22,365 nt of DNA from CAZWRK01 sp964635875 (GTDB taxonomy: Bacteria > Pseudomonadota > Gammaproteobacteria > Burkholderiales > Aquaspirillaceae): contig CAZWRK010000063.1 in NCBI GenBank assembly GCA_964635875.1, forward strand, positions 1-22,365, in the 5' to 3' direction. Below, piece after piece: positions 14,375 to 22,205 of the stretch (position 1 is its first letter; each line of letters opens with the position of its first letter). The translations under genes and the position numbers were made by a program. The notes under the pieces are model-generated. The model saw nothing but the letters and a program-made list of their open reading frames with translations, was not told where the DNA came from and did no database searches.

Positions 14375-14821
14375 TTAGCCTTTATTGCGAACCAGTCGCT
14401 GCTTTTCACGCGCCCATTCGCGATCTTTTTCAGTGGCGCGTTTGTCGTGCTGCTTTTTACCTTTTGCCAAGGCGATGTTGGCTTTAACCCACCCTTTGGT
14501 GAAGTGCAAGTCGGTTGCGACAAGGGTGTAGCCAGCACGTTCAACTTTACCGATCAGCTTGTTGATCTCAGATTCTTTGAGCAGTAGCTTGCGAATGCGG
14601 GTTGGATCGGGGTGAATATGCGTGGAGGCTGAGTTCAGCGGTGTAATGTGGCAGCCAATCAGCCAAAACACGCCGTTTTTCAGAATCACGTAGGATTCTT
14701 TAATTTGCACGCGACCGGCGCGGATGGCCTTGGCTTCCCAGCCTTCCAGCACTAGCCCGGCTTCAAAACGTTCCTCGACAAAATAATCGTGGAAGGCTTT
14801 TTTGTTTTGTACGATGCTCAT
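14375..14821 (-). CDS. smpB: SsrA-binding protein SmpB
   Basis: This 148-residue protein is the partner of tmRNA in rescuing stalled ribosomes. It has the oligonucleotide-binding beta-barrel fold with hallmarks NKKAFHDYFVEERFEAGLVL, GWEAKAIRAGRVQIKESYV and LHFTKGWVKANIALAKGKK (named by key parts). The basic C-terminal tail, KGKKQHDKRATEKDREWA, enters the mRNA channel as a helix. Length is typical. The gene is divergent from ratA-rnfH, an arrangement also found in enterobacteria. An extended -10 element lies upstream; the SD is poor. The ssrA gene itself is not in the window. Confidence 0.97.
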   Translation of the reverse strand: MSIVQNKKAFHDYFVEERFEAGLVLEGWEAKAIRAGRVQIKESYVILKNGVFWLIGCHITPLNSASTHIHPDPTRIRKLLLKESEINKLIGKVERAGYTLVATDLHFTKGWVKANIALAKGKKQHDKRATEKDREWAREKQRLVRNKG

Positions 14822-14856
14822 GATGGAGAGGGTATGTAAGAGAAAGCGAATCGGGG

Positions 14857-14865
14857 ATTCTAACA
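14857..14865 (-). promoter_or_regulatory. Putative extended -10 promoter for smpB
   Basis: The minus strand reads TGTTAGAAT, an extended -10 with TAGAAT (5 of 6). The start point would lie about 30 bases before the smpB ATG. A 6-base hairpin (14868-14873 and 14877-14882) lies just upstream. Confidence 0.4.
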
Positions 14866-15005
14866 GATCAAGCTTCGCTTGAACGGCCTTAATCTTATTG
14901 GATTCATTAAGGGTGCGCGAGGTCGTGAGCGGTCGTGGTGTGCGCTGGGTGGATGTTCCTTCTGGGGCCTTATGCTAAAGTGCCGGTTTTTTCGCCGGAC
15001 ATTCT

Positions 15006-15443
15006 ATGCAAACGATCGAAAAAACGGTTTTGGTCACGCATACCCCCGCCCAAATGTTTGAATTGGTCGATCGGGTCGAAAATTATCCTCATTTTTTGCC
15101 TTGGTGTGGTAAGACCGTGGTGGAGTCTCGGGAGGGCAATGATCTGGTTGCGAGCTTGCATATTAACTATTTGCGCGTGAACCAGCATTTCACCACGCAT
15201 AATCGCAATGAGCCGAATCAAGCGATTCATATGCAGCTTGTCGATGGCCCATTTCAGCATCTTGAAGGGGGATGGCGCTTCCATCCTTTGGGTGAAATGG
15301 GGTGCAAAATCGAGTTTTTTCTAAGTTATGAGTTTTCGAGCAAATTATTAGAAAAGGTCATTGGGCCGGTGTTTAGTCGCATTATGAACACGCTAGTCGA
15401 TGCCTTTATCCAAGAAGCCGACAAAGTGTATGGCGAGGACTGA
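15006..15443 (+). CDS. ratA: RatA/Coq10-type START-domain protein
   Basis: This 145-residue protein has the polyketide cyclase/START fold of the Coq10/RatA family: TVLVTHTPAQMFELVDRVENYP-type start (key part MFELVDRVENYPHFLPWC), GPFQHLEGGWRF in the middle, and a C-terminal helix FSRIMNTLVDAFIQEA. In E. coli, RatA (YfjG) was reported to block 70S subunit association, while yeast and some bacterial homologues bind ubiquinone; which role applies here is open. It is adjacent to rnfH and divergent from smpB, the common proteobacterial arrangement. RnfH starts 4 bases after the stop. The SD is weak. Confidence 0.93.
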   Translation: MQTIEKTVLVTHTPAQMFELVDRVENYPHFLPWCGKTVVESREGNDLVASLHINYLRVNQHFTTHNRNEPNQAIHMQLVDGPFQHLEGGWRFHPLGEMGCKIEFFLSYEFSSKLLEKVIGPVFSRIMNTLVDAFIQEADKVYGED

Positions 15444-15447
15444 CAGA

Positions 15448-15756
15448 GTGGCAGAATCATTGATTGAGATTGAAGTCGCATATGCATTGCCAGAGAAACA
15501 GACTTTGCTCAAGCTAAAAGTTCCAGAAGGAACGTTGGCGCAAGCGGCGATTGAGCAGTCTGGGATTTTGGATATTCATCCTGAAATTGATTTGGCGGCC
15601 CAAAAAATTGGAATTTTTTCTAAGGCCATTAAATTAGATACCGTATTGCGCGCCCGGGATCGTGTGGAAATTTACCGTCCTCTGATTGCCGACCCTAAAG
15701 CGGTTCGCCGTCAGCGCGCCGAAGCGGGTAAGGCAATGAAAAAAGGGACGCTGTAG
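15448..15756 (+). CDS. rnfH: RnfH family ubiquitin-like protein
   Basis: The 102-residue product begins at a GTG (15448), chosen because GAGGA lies 8 bases upstream and because it gives AESLIEIEVAYALPEKQ, the normal family N-terminus. An ATG at 15430 would add 6 residues and overlap ratA. RnfH has a small ubiquitin-like beta-grasp fold, visible here in VAYALPEKQ, VPEGTLAQAAIEQSG and the close VEIYRPLIADPKAVRRQRA. The last motif is the most conserved part of the family. Its function is not established despite the rnf-linked name. The gene ends the ratA-rnfH operon before a strong hairpin. Confidence 0.92.
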   Translation: MAESLIEIEVAYALPEKQTLLKLKVPEGTLAQAAIEQSGILDIHPEIDLAAQKIGIFSKAIKLDTVLRARDRVEIYRPLIADPKAVRRQRAEAGKAMKKGTL

Positions 15757-15774
15757 GTTTTTGTTGGGGTGTCG

Positions 15775-15813
15775 AAAAAAATGCCAATCCTGTGTCAGGG
15801 ATTGGCATTTTTT
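15775..15813. terminator. Bidirectional intrinsic terminator
   Basis: The arms ATGCCAATCC (15781-15790) and GGATTGGCAT (15799-15808) are perfect, with a run of A before and a run of T after (to 15813). It can stop rnfH (+) and the facing diguanylate cyclase gene (-). Confidence 0.93.
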
Positions 15814-15828
15814 GATGGGTTGCGCAGT

Positions 15829-17697
15829 CTAAAAAGACAAATCTTCAGGGTTATCGTGTTCGAGCTCTTCTGCGCTTACTGCACGGTTTTTGCCGTTAAT
15901 TTTGGCGTGATACATTGCGCGATCAGCACGATCGATAATATCCACTTCTTCTTCGCCTGGTAGGCAGCTTGTGACCCCTGCACTGAAAGTCAGCACCATG
16001 CGCTCTTTATTCGCCATAAAATAGGCTTTGGTCAGTTCGCGTTGCAGGCGGCGAATCACTTCGACCGCTTCATCTAGAGGGGTTTCTGGCAGCAGAATCA
16101 CAAACTCTTCCCCCCCAAAGCGCGCAACGATATCCGTTGGTTTCAACTTACTCACCATGACATCGACTAAATGGCGTAGCGCATCATCTCCGGTGAGGTG
16201 CCCAAAGGTGTCGTTCAGCTTTTTGAAGTTATCAATATCAATCAGCGCCAAGCTGAGCGGTCGTCCGGTTTGCGCCGAGCGGGCAAGTTCGCGCGAGAAG
16301 ATTTCATCTAGCCCACGGCGGTTATAGACGCCTGTTAGCTGATCTTCTTTGATTTTGGCACTTGCTGAATCCAGTGCCGCTTCGAGTTCTTGGATGCGGC
16401 TTTCTGCACTTTCGACTTGGCTGCGAGTCGCCATGAGCTCGTCACGGGTGCTGACTAGGTCAAATTGAATAGAGCGGGTGTCGGTTACGAGATTATTGAC
16501 GATATCACCAAGGGCGATCAGGTCATGGGTGCTGGCTAACTGCTCAGAGTAATCGTGAATTTTGGCTTGATAGTCATCTGTATGTTCGACCATCATCGAC
16601 AAGCGGCTGGTGAACGTGTTCAACATTCCGCGTAAGGAGTCGGTTGCTTGGTCGAGGCTGTGCTTGAGCAGACCTTGCTTGTAAATGACTTCTTTTAAAC
16701 CGGCTTCGAGCTGATAGATGGCACGCATCGTGACTGGCTCATGTGACAGCACCTCGCGAACAACGGTGATTTGGCCGCTGATGTGCCGATCCGAACCCGC
16801 AAGCTCATCTAAATTTTCTAGCAAAAGATTGAGCAGGTTTGTGAGTCCACCCACGATACGTTCTTCGTGCTGTAGGTGCAGCTCAATCTTGATCCAAAGT
16901 TTTTTCAGGCGACGTGAAAACATTTCGAGGTCTTCACCGTCATCGACTGAGTTTAAGGTGTGCGCGAGCTGTTCGAGTTCTTCTGCGAGCTCTGGAAAAC
17001 CGGCTAGACGCGGGATGACGCCATGACTGATCGCACGGAAAAGTAGCTCACGCCAGCTCGACCACAAAGCGGGATCAAAAAGTTCTGCAATGGTTTTTTT
17101 AGCAGGTGCATTTTGCTGCGCATGCGGAGAGAGTGCTTCTTCTAGATCACCCCCTAGGTCTTCAACCAAGCTCCCCAATTCTGATAGAGATGAATTCGAG
17201 TGCTGTAAAGGCTGCCCCCAGCTATCAATTAGCTTGTTGAGTTTGCGGTACAGTACGGCGGGGTCGCGACCATGATTCGCGAGAACACGCTCAAGCGCTT
17301 GGCGTTTTTTTGTAATGGTGAGGCCGGGTTGGTGACCTTCCCATTGCTGGAGTAGATGTTTGACCAGTTGATCCCAATGCACGCCAACGTGCTCGTGTAG
17401 CGTTGCAACACGAACATGTTCTTGTACCAAGTTCAGCATCCGCGGCCAGTCTGCAGCTGCGAGCGCTTGCTGGATACGGTCGAGGCTGACCTCGGCACCG
17501 GGAAAGTCGCTTGCCAAAATAGGGAGAGCCTGAGAAACCTCTTTCGCGGGATCAGGTCTGGTCTCGACGACAATCCCCTCTTGGCCGGAATATTCCGCAT
17601 AAAAACGGGAAAAATTATCGGGCGTTGGGGGAAGGCGCTCGGTGGCTAAGCGCTTGAGGGCTTCTCGTGCAATATCGGAGGGATTAACCAGATGCAT
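15829..17697 (-). CDS. Diguanylate cyclase (GGDEF) with long helical N-terminal region
   Basis: This is a 622-residue protein with no transmembrane segment, so it should be cytoplasmic. Residues 1-35 form a conserved-looking start (PSDIAREALKRLATERLPPTPDNFSRFY, by key parts ALKRLATERLPPTPDNFS). A long helical and coiled-coil region follows, ending near 455, then a GGDEF domain. The active-site motif is GGEEF (528-532), so diguanylate cyclase activity is expected. The usual inhibitory I-site RxxD is KPTD here, suggesting weak or absent product inhibition. No EAL or PAS domain is seen. It follows ftsB by 51 bases on the same strand with no terminator between, so it may be read from the eno-ftsB transcript. 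The SD is poor. Confidence 0.93.
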   Translation of the reverse strand: MHLVNPSDIAREALKRLATERLPPTPDNFSRFYAEYSGQEGIVVETRPDPAKEVSQALPILASDFPGAEVSLDRIQQALAAADWPRMLNLVQEHVRVATLHEHVGVHWDQLVKHLLQQWEGHQPGLTITKKRQALERVLANHGRDPAVLYRKLNKLIDSWGQPLQHSNSSLSELGSLVEDLGGDLEEALSPHAQQNAPAKKTIAELFDPALWSSWRELLFRAISHGVIPRLAGFPELAEELEQLAHTLNSVDDGEDLEMFSRRLKKLWIKIELHLQHEERIVGGLTNLLNLLLENLDELAGSDRHISGQITVVREVLSHEPVTMRAIYQLEAGLKEVIYKQGLLKHSLDQATDSLRGMLNTFTSRLSMMVEHTDDYQAKIHDYSEQLASTHDLIALGDIVNNLVTDTRSIQFDLVSTRDELMATRSQVESAESRIQELEAALDSASAKIKEDQLTGVYNRRGLDEIFSRELARSAQTGRPLSLALIDIDNFKKLNDTFGHLTGDDALRHLVDVMVSKLKPTDIVARFGGEEFVILLPETPLDEAVEVIRRLQRELTKAYFMANKERMVLTFSAGVTSCLPGEEEVDIIDRADRAMYHAKINGKNRAVSAEELEHDNPEDLSF

Positions 17698-17748
17698 GAT
17701 TTAAATTTCAGGCGAGTACAAGTTGGCGGCGAAGCAATGCGTCATGGA

Positions 17749-18030
17749 TTACTTTTCCTTGTCGTTCAACAGCTGAAAGAATACCTCTCCAGATTTAATC
17801 ATTCCCAGCTCATTACGCGCGCGTTCTTCGATGGCCTCGGTGCCTTGTTTGAGATCAAGCACTTCGGCCGCCAGCGCGCTATTTCGAGAAGACAAATTGT
17901 CATTGATTGCGCGCTGGGCAGCAAGTTGGCTATCAATTTGCATCACCCTGACCCAGCTGCCTTTACCAAACCACATGGGCCATTGCAAAGAGACGATCAA
18001 GACGAACAAAATCAAGGTGATGCTACGCAT
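17749..18030 (-). CDS. ftsB: Cell division protein FtsB
   Basis: This is a 93-residue bitopic membrane protein. A single N-terminal helix (about 4-20, ITLILFVLIVSLQWPMWFG) is followed by a periplasmic coiled coil (about 28-70) and the conserved tail EERARNELGMIKSGEVFFQ. FtsB joins FtsL and FtsQ in the divisome and helps activate septal peptidoglycan synthesis by FtsWI. Its place 9 bases downstream of eno is the classic arrangement and confirms the call. The SD is weak, so translation may be coupled to eno. Confidence 0.96.
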   Translation of the reverse strand: MRSITLILFVLIVSLQWPMWFGKGSWVRVMQIDSQLAAQRAINDNLSSRNSALAAEVLDLKQGTEAIEERARNELGMIKSGEVFFQLLNDKEK

Positions 18031-18039
18031 AGCGCTCGC

Positions 18040-19323
18040 TTATTTCAGGTGATAAAAGGCGGCACGGCCGGGATAGTATGCAGCATCGCCGAGTTCTTCT
18101 TCGATGCGGAGCAATTGATTATATTTTGCCATACGATCCGAGCGAGAGAGAGAGCCGGTTTTAATTTGCATGCAGTTGGTTGCAACCGCCAAGTCGGCAA
18201 TGGTGCTGTCTTCGGTTTCACCAGAGCGGTGGCTCATTACGCTGGTATAGCCCGAACGCTTGGCCAAATCTACTGCTTTCAGCGTTTCTGACAAAGAGCC
18301 AATTTGGTTAATTTTGACCAAGAGCGAGTTGCAAATACCTTGTGCGATACCTTCGGCAAGGATAGCAGGATTTGTGACAAATACATCATCGCCCACTAAT
18401 TGGATGCGTTGACCAAGTTTGTCAGTCAAAATTTTCCAGCCCGCCCAATCGTGTTCGCTCATGCCATCTTCGATCGAAATGATCGGATAGTTGTCGCACA
18501 GGGTTGCGAGGTAGTTTGCAAACTCTTCGCTCGACAACGCCAAGCCTTCGCCTGCGAGGTGGTATTTGCCGTCTTTGTAGAACTCAGAGCTGGCGCAGTC
18601 TAGGGCGATGAGTACGTCTTCACCCGCGACATAACCGGCTTTGTCGATCGCTTCCAGAATCAGCTTGATCGCGTCTTCATTTTTTGCGAGGTTAGGTGCA
18701 AAACCACCTTCGTCGCCAACGGCGGTCGAGTAGCCATGATCGGCGCAGATTTTTTTCAGGTTATGGAAAATTTCTGCTCCGCAGCGCAGTGCGTCACGGA
18801 AGGTTTTTGCGCCAACAGGGATGACCATAAATTCTTGGATATCCAAGCTGTTGTTGGCGTGTGCACCACCGTTGATCACGTTCATCATCGGGACCGGCAG
18901 GCTCATCGGGCCTGCGCCACCGAGGTAGCGATAGAGCGGCAAGCCTGCATCTTCGGCGGCGGCTTTAGCCACGGCCATGGAAACCGCTAGAATCGCGTTT
19001 GCACCCAGACGGCCTTTGTTGTCGGTGCCATCGAGGTCCAGCAAGGTTTTGTCAATAAAGGACTGATCTTGTGCATCGAGGCCAATAATGGCTTCGCAGA
19101 TTTCGGTGTTGATGTGCTCAACTGCTTTCAAAACGCCTTTGCCCAAGTAGCGTGATTTATCACCATCACGCAGTTCAAGCGCTTCTTTTTCACCGGTCGA
19201 AGCGCCAGAAGGCACTGCCGCACGGCCCATGACGCCGCTTTCGAGCAATACATCGGCTTCTACAGTTGGATTGCCACGGGAGTCTAAAATCTCGCGGGCG
19301 ACGACATCAATAATCGAACTCAT
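18040..19323 (-). CDS. eno: Enolase
   Basis: This 427-residue enzyme interconverts 2-phosphoglycerate and phosphoenolpyruvate; in many bacteria it is also a degradosome partner of RNase E. Visible family features are the start IIDVVAREILDSRGNPT, the flexible loop VPSGASTGEKEAL, the metal-binding regions (ALDCASSEF, SIEDGMSE and QLVGDDVFVTN), and the signature MSHRSGETEDSTIADLAV with active-site His. The SD is AAAGGG. An 8-base hairpin lies between kdsA and eno. Length and motifs are complete. Confidence 0.98.
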   Translation of the reverse strand: MSSIIDVVAREILDSRGNPTVEADVLLESGVMGRAAVPSGASTGEKEALELRDGDKSRYLGKGVLKAVEHINTEICEAIIGLDAQDQSFIDKTLLDLDGTDNKGRLGANAILAVSMAVAKAAAEDAGLPLYRYLGGAGPMSLPVPMMNVINGGAHANNSLDIQEFMVIPVGAKTFRDALRCGAEIFHNLKKICADHGYSTAVGDEGGFAPNLAKNEDAIKLILEAIDKAGYVAGEDVLIALDCASSEFYKDGKYHLAGEGLALSSEEFANYLATLCDNYPIISIEDGMSEHDWAGWKILTDKLGQRIQLVGDDVFVTNPAILAEGIAQGICNSLLVKINQIGSLSETLKAVDLAKRSGYTSVMSHRSGETEDSTIADLAVATNCMQIKTGSLSRSDRMAKYNQLLRIEEELGDAAYYPGRAAFYHLK

Positions 19324-19349
19324 GCATTTCCCTTTCTCTTGTCAAACAA

Positions 19350-19378
19350 CAGGCCAGATTGACGATGCAACTGGCCTG
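19350..19378 (-). promoter_or_regulatory. Hairpin in the kdsA-eno gap
   Basis: CAGGCCAG (19350-19357) and CTGGCCTG (19371-19378) are perfect 8-base arms with a 13-base loop. On the minus strand the stem is followed by TTGTTT, so it may act as a weak terminator after kdsA or as an attenuator or processing site ahead of eno. Confidence 0.45.
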
Positions 19379-19401
19379 AGATAGCGTCAATCGTACGTAA
19401 A

Positions 19402-20262
19402 TTACAGCGAACCTAGCGCATCTTCAGCCCATTTCCCGCTTTTGACGAGGTGGTCAATGGCTTTGAGGGTATAGAGCAGGTCTTTAAGTTGATTTAAAGG
19501 CCATGCATTGGGGCCATCCGACAAGGCTTGCGCTGGGTTGGGGTGGGTTTCCATAAACAGGCCAGAGACACCTGCGGCGACGGCTGCGCGGGCTAAAACC
19601 GGCACAAATTCGCGGCGGCCGCCCGAGGCATGACCTAAGCCCCCCGGTTGTTGAACCGAGTGGGTGGCATCGAAGACGACTGGGCTGGCGGTGTTGCGCA
19701 TGGTCGATAGCCCGCGCATGTCTGATACTAAATTGTTATAGCCAAAACTTGTTCCCCGTTCGCACACCATAAAGGCATCGCGTTCGACACCGGCTTCAGT
19801 GGCGGCGGCACGCGCTTTGTCGATGACATTTTTCATGTCTTCGGGCGCGAGGAATTGACCTTTTTTGATATTCACGGGCTTGCCGGTCCGGGCTACCGCG
19901 TGAATAAAGTCTGTTTGACGGCACAGAAAAGCGGGTGTTTGCAGCACGTCAACCACGGCTGCAGCGATCGGTGCCTCGGCTTCGGTATGCACATCCGTCA
20001 GGACGGGTACGCCGATTTGCGCTTTGACGTCGGCCAGAATTTTCAGGCCAGCATCGATTCCAAAACCGCGAAAGGATTGCCCTGAGCTGCGATTGGCTTT
20101 GTCATAGCTGGATTTGTAAATAAAAGGGATGCCGACTTCTGCAGCAATTTCTTTTAATTGTCCGGCGGTATCCAGTGCAAATTGCGCGCTTTCGATCACG
20201 CAGGGGCCTGCGATCAAAAACAAAGGATGCTCAAGTCCGACATCAAAGCCACATAGCTTCAT
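19402..20262 (-). CDS. kdsA: 3-deoxy-8-phosphooctulonate synthase (Kdo-8-phosphate synthase)
   Basis: The 286-residue product condenses PEP with arabinose-5-phosphate to make Kdo-8-P for the LPS inner core. Family signatures are PLFLIAGPCVIES (13-25), FIYKSSYDKANRSS, NIKKGQFLAPEDM and CERGTSFGYNNLVSDM. The Cys in GPCVIES (C21) occupies the position that is Asn in E. coli KdsA and Cys in the metal-dependent class, so a metal-dependent enzyme is inferred. The frame continues to 20364, but the start at 20262 gives the family N-terminus and has AGGA upstream. It follows pyrG but is separated from it by a terminator, so it should have its own promoter. Confidence 0.97.
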   Translation of the reverse strand: MKLCGFDVGLEHPLFLIAGPCVIESAQFALDTAGQLKEIAAEVGIPFIYKSSYDKANRSSGQSFRGFGIDAGLKILADVKAQIGVPVLTDVHTEAEAPIAAAVVDVLQTPAFLCRQTDFIHAVARTGKPVNIKKGQFLAPEDMKNVIDKARAAATEAGVERDAFMVCERGTSFGYNNLVSDMRGLSTMRNTASPVVFDATHSVQQPGGLGHASGGRREFVPVLARAAVAAGVSGLFMETHPNPAQALSDGPNAWPLNQLKDLLYTLKAIDHLVKSGKWAEDALGSL

Positions 20263-20286
20263 AGGGTTCGTCCTATCTGAGTCAGC

Positions 20287-20304
20287 GGCCGACAGTTGTC
20301 GACC
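20287..20304. repeat. Imperfect inverted repeat upstream of kdsA
   Basis: GGCCGACAGTTGTCGACC has arms GGxCGACA/TGTCGxCC around GT, 25 bases before the kdsA ATG. It could be an operator; no matching regulator is recognised. Confidence 0.3.
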
Positions 20305-20318
20305 ATCTGAATGTAAAT

Positions 20319-20352
20319 AAAACCGCTCTCCTATGTTGAGGTGAGCGGTTTT
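20319..20352. terminator. Terminator between pyrG and kdsA
   Basis: The arms AAAACCGCTC (20319-20328) and GAGCGGTTTT (20343-20352) continue inward through CCT/AGG after a T-T mismatch, with a 6-base loop. On the minus strand the stem is followed by a T run, so it stops pyrG transcripts. Confidence 0.88.
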
Positions 20353-20382
20353 TGTTACGACCACGCGGTAAACGCATTCGAT

Positions 20383-22020
20383 TTAGTGTGCTTTGGCGTG
20401 TTTGTGTTGCAAAGCAGCTTCGATATAGGCCGTAAATAGCGGGTGGCCATGGCGCGGTGTCGATGTAAATTCGGGGTGGAATTGACATGCGAAGAACCAC
20501 GGATGGTCAGGCAATTCAATCGTTTCGACCAAGGCTTCAGCCCCTGCCGAACGACCACTGACGCGTAAACCCGCAGCTTCGAGGCGCTCTACGTAGTGGT
20601 TGTTGACTTCATAGCGGTGGCGATGACGTTCAACAATTTGGGTGGCACCGTAGATGCGCGCGGCGAGCGAGCCTTCTTCCAATTGGCAGGCTTGGCCGCC
20701 GAGGCGCATGGTGCCGCCTAGATTGGAGTTTTCGTCGCGGGTCTCGACTTTTCCGTCGTGGTTCACCCATTCGTCAATGAGGGCGACAACAGGGTAGTCG
20801 GTATCCAGATCGAATTCGGTTGAATTTGCACCGGCCATATTCGCCATGTCGCGTGCGTATTCGATCAGCGCGATTTGCATGCCAAGGCAAATTCCAAGGT
20901 AAGGAATTTTGTTCTCGCGTGCGAATTTAACCGCGCGAATTTTGCCTTCCACGCCGCGTTTGCCAAAGCCGCCTGGAACCAAAATAGCATCCATATCCTT
21001 GAGGCTTTGCGCACCATCGCGCTCGATTTCTTCGGAGTCGATGTAGTGAATATTGACGCGGCTCTTGGTTTGGATGCCCGCATGCGTGAGGGCTTCCGAC
21101 AGCGATTTGTACGATTCGGTCAGGTCGACATATTTACCGACCATGGCAATATTGACTTCTTCTTTCGGGAATTCGAGCGCATCGACAATGCGCGCCCATG
21201 CCGACAGGTCTGCGGGCGGCAATTCGAGCTGGAATTGCTCACAGATGATGTCGTCGATCCCTTGCGCATGGAGCATGCTCGGGATTTTGTAGATCGAAGA
21301 AGCATCGTAGCAACCAATAACAGCCTGTTCTTCTACGTTACAGAACAGTGCAATTTTCCGGCGCTCTTCATCTGGCAGTTGGCGATCCATCCGGCACAGC
21401 AAGATGTCGGGCTGAATGCCGATTTCGCGCAATTCGCGCACCGAATGTTGGGTCGGCTTGGTTTTGATCTCGCCTGCGGCTGCAATGAATGGCACGTAGG
21501 ACAGATGTACATAGAGCGTATTTTTGCGGCCGATGTTCGAGCGCAACTGGCGAATTGCCTCTAAGAACGGCAGCGATTCGATATCGCCAACGGTTCCGCC
21601 AATTTCGACAATTGCAACGTCCGCATCGCCCGCGCCATCTTTGACTTTTTGTTTGATTTCGTCAGTGATGTGCGGAATGACCTGTACGGTACCACCAAGG
21701 TAGTCGCCACGGCGCTCTTTGGTAATCACCGCTTCGTAGACTTGGCCGGTGGTGAAGTTGTTGCTTTTTTTCATTCGAGCTTGAATGAAGCGCTCGTAGT
21801 GGCCGAGATCGAGATCGGTTTCTGCGCCGTCTTCGGTGACGAACACTTCACCGTGCTGGAACGGGCTCATTGTGCCCGGATCAACGTTGATGTACGGATC
21901 GAGTTTGAGCATGGTGACGCGCAGGCCGCGGGATTCGAGAATGGCCGCAATAGACGCAGCGGCGATGCCTTTACCCAAAGAGGAGACAACGCCGCCAGTA
22001 ACGAAAATATACTTGGTCAT
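20383..22020 (-). CDS. pyrG: CTP synthase
   Basis: This 545-residue enzyme (same length as in E. coli) aminates UTP to CTP with ATP and glutamine. The N-terminal synthetase domain starts TKYIFVTGGVVSSLGKG with the P-loop-like nucleotide site, then LDPYINVDPGTMSPFQHGEV and EIGGTVGDIES. The C-terminal amidotransferase domain has C378 in GICLGMQ and H515/E517 in FHPEF. It heads the order pyrG-kdsA-eno-ftsB, but a terminator separates it from kdsA. A sigma70-like promoter lies about 30 bases upstream and the SD is poor. Confidence 0.98.
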   Translation of the reverse strand: MTKYIFVTGGVVSSLGKGIAAASIAAILESRGLRVTMLKLDPYINVDPGTMSPFQHGEVFVTEDGAETDLDLGHYERFIQARMKKSNNFTTGQVYEAVITKERRGDYLGGTVQVIPHITDEIKQKVKDGAGDADVAIVEIGGTVGDIESLPFLEAIRQLRSNIGRKNTLYVHLSYVPFIAAAGEIKTKPTQHSVRELREIGIQPDILLCRMDRQLPDEERRKIALFCNVEEQAVIGCYDASSIYKIPSMLHAQGIDDIICEQFQLELPPADLSAWARIVDALEFPKEEVNIAMVGKYVDLTESYKSLSEALTHAGIQTKSRVNIHYIDSEEIERDGAQSLKDMDAILVPGGFGKRGVEGKIRAVKFARENKIPYLGICLGMQIALIEYARDMANMAGANSTEFDLDTDYPVVALIDEWVNHDGKVETRDENSNLGGTMRLGGQACQLEEGSLAARIYGATQIVERHRHRYEVNNHYVERLEAAGLRVSGRSAGAEALVETIELPDHPWFFACQFHPEFTSTPRHGHPLFTAYIEAALQHKHAKAH

Positions 22021-22047
22021 GGGAGTACGGGGATGACGGAATTCCAG

Positions 22048-22077
22048 ATTCTATCGCGAAAGCACTCCCTGCTTCAA
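22048..22077 (-). promoter_or_regulatory. Putative sigma70 promoter for pyrG
   Basis: The minus strand has TTGAAG (22072-22077), an 18-base spacer and TAGAAT (22048-22053). Transcription would start near 22041, leaving a leader of about 20 bases. Confidence 0.5.
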
Positions 22078-22143
22078 CGCCGACACACGGACAAAATGCG
22101 CAAACCTTGTCGGAATTTCATCTAGGGGGTGGCTGTTGTCTGC

Positions 22144-22173
22144 TTGAGTAGCGTTCTGTTTTTATGGTATAAA
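22144..22173 (+). promoter_or_regulatory. Putative promoter for rpmB
   Basis: TTGAGT (22144-22149), an 18-base spacer and TATAAA (22168-22173) preceded by TGG (extended -10). It lies 33 bases before the expected rpmB start, and a GGAGG (22193-22197) follows at SD distance. Confidence 0.6.
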
Positions 22174-22205
22174 GCGTGTTTTTCCGGTTTCCGGAGGAAA
22201 TAATT

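Noticed and set aside
14371..14544. N-terminal extension of the small membrane protein into smpB
   Set aside because: The added residues are the shifted reading of smpB codons and contain no membrane segment; an SD supports the start at 14370.
20263..20364. N-terminal extension of KdsA to an upstream start
   Set aside because: It runs back across the pyrG terminator hairpin and does not resemble any KdsA N-terminus.
20875..21564. 229-codon open frame on the plus strand opposite pyrG
   Set aside because: It mirrors conserved pyrG codons, has no SD or recognisable domain, and is expected by chance opposite a GC-rich gene.
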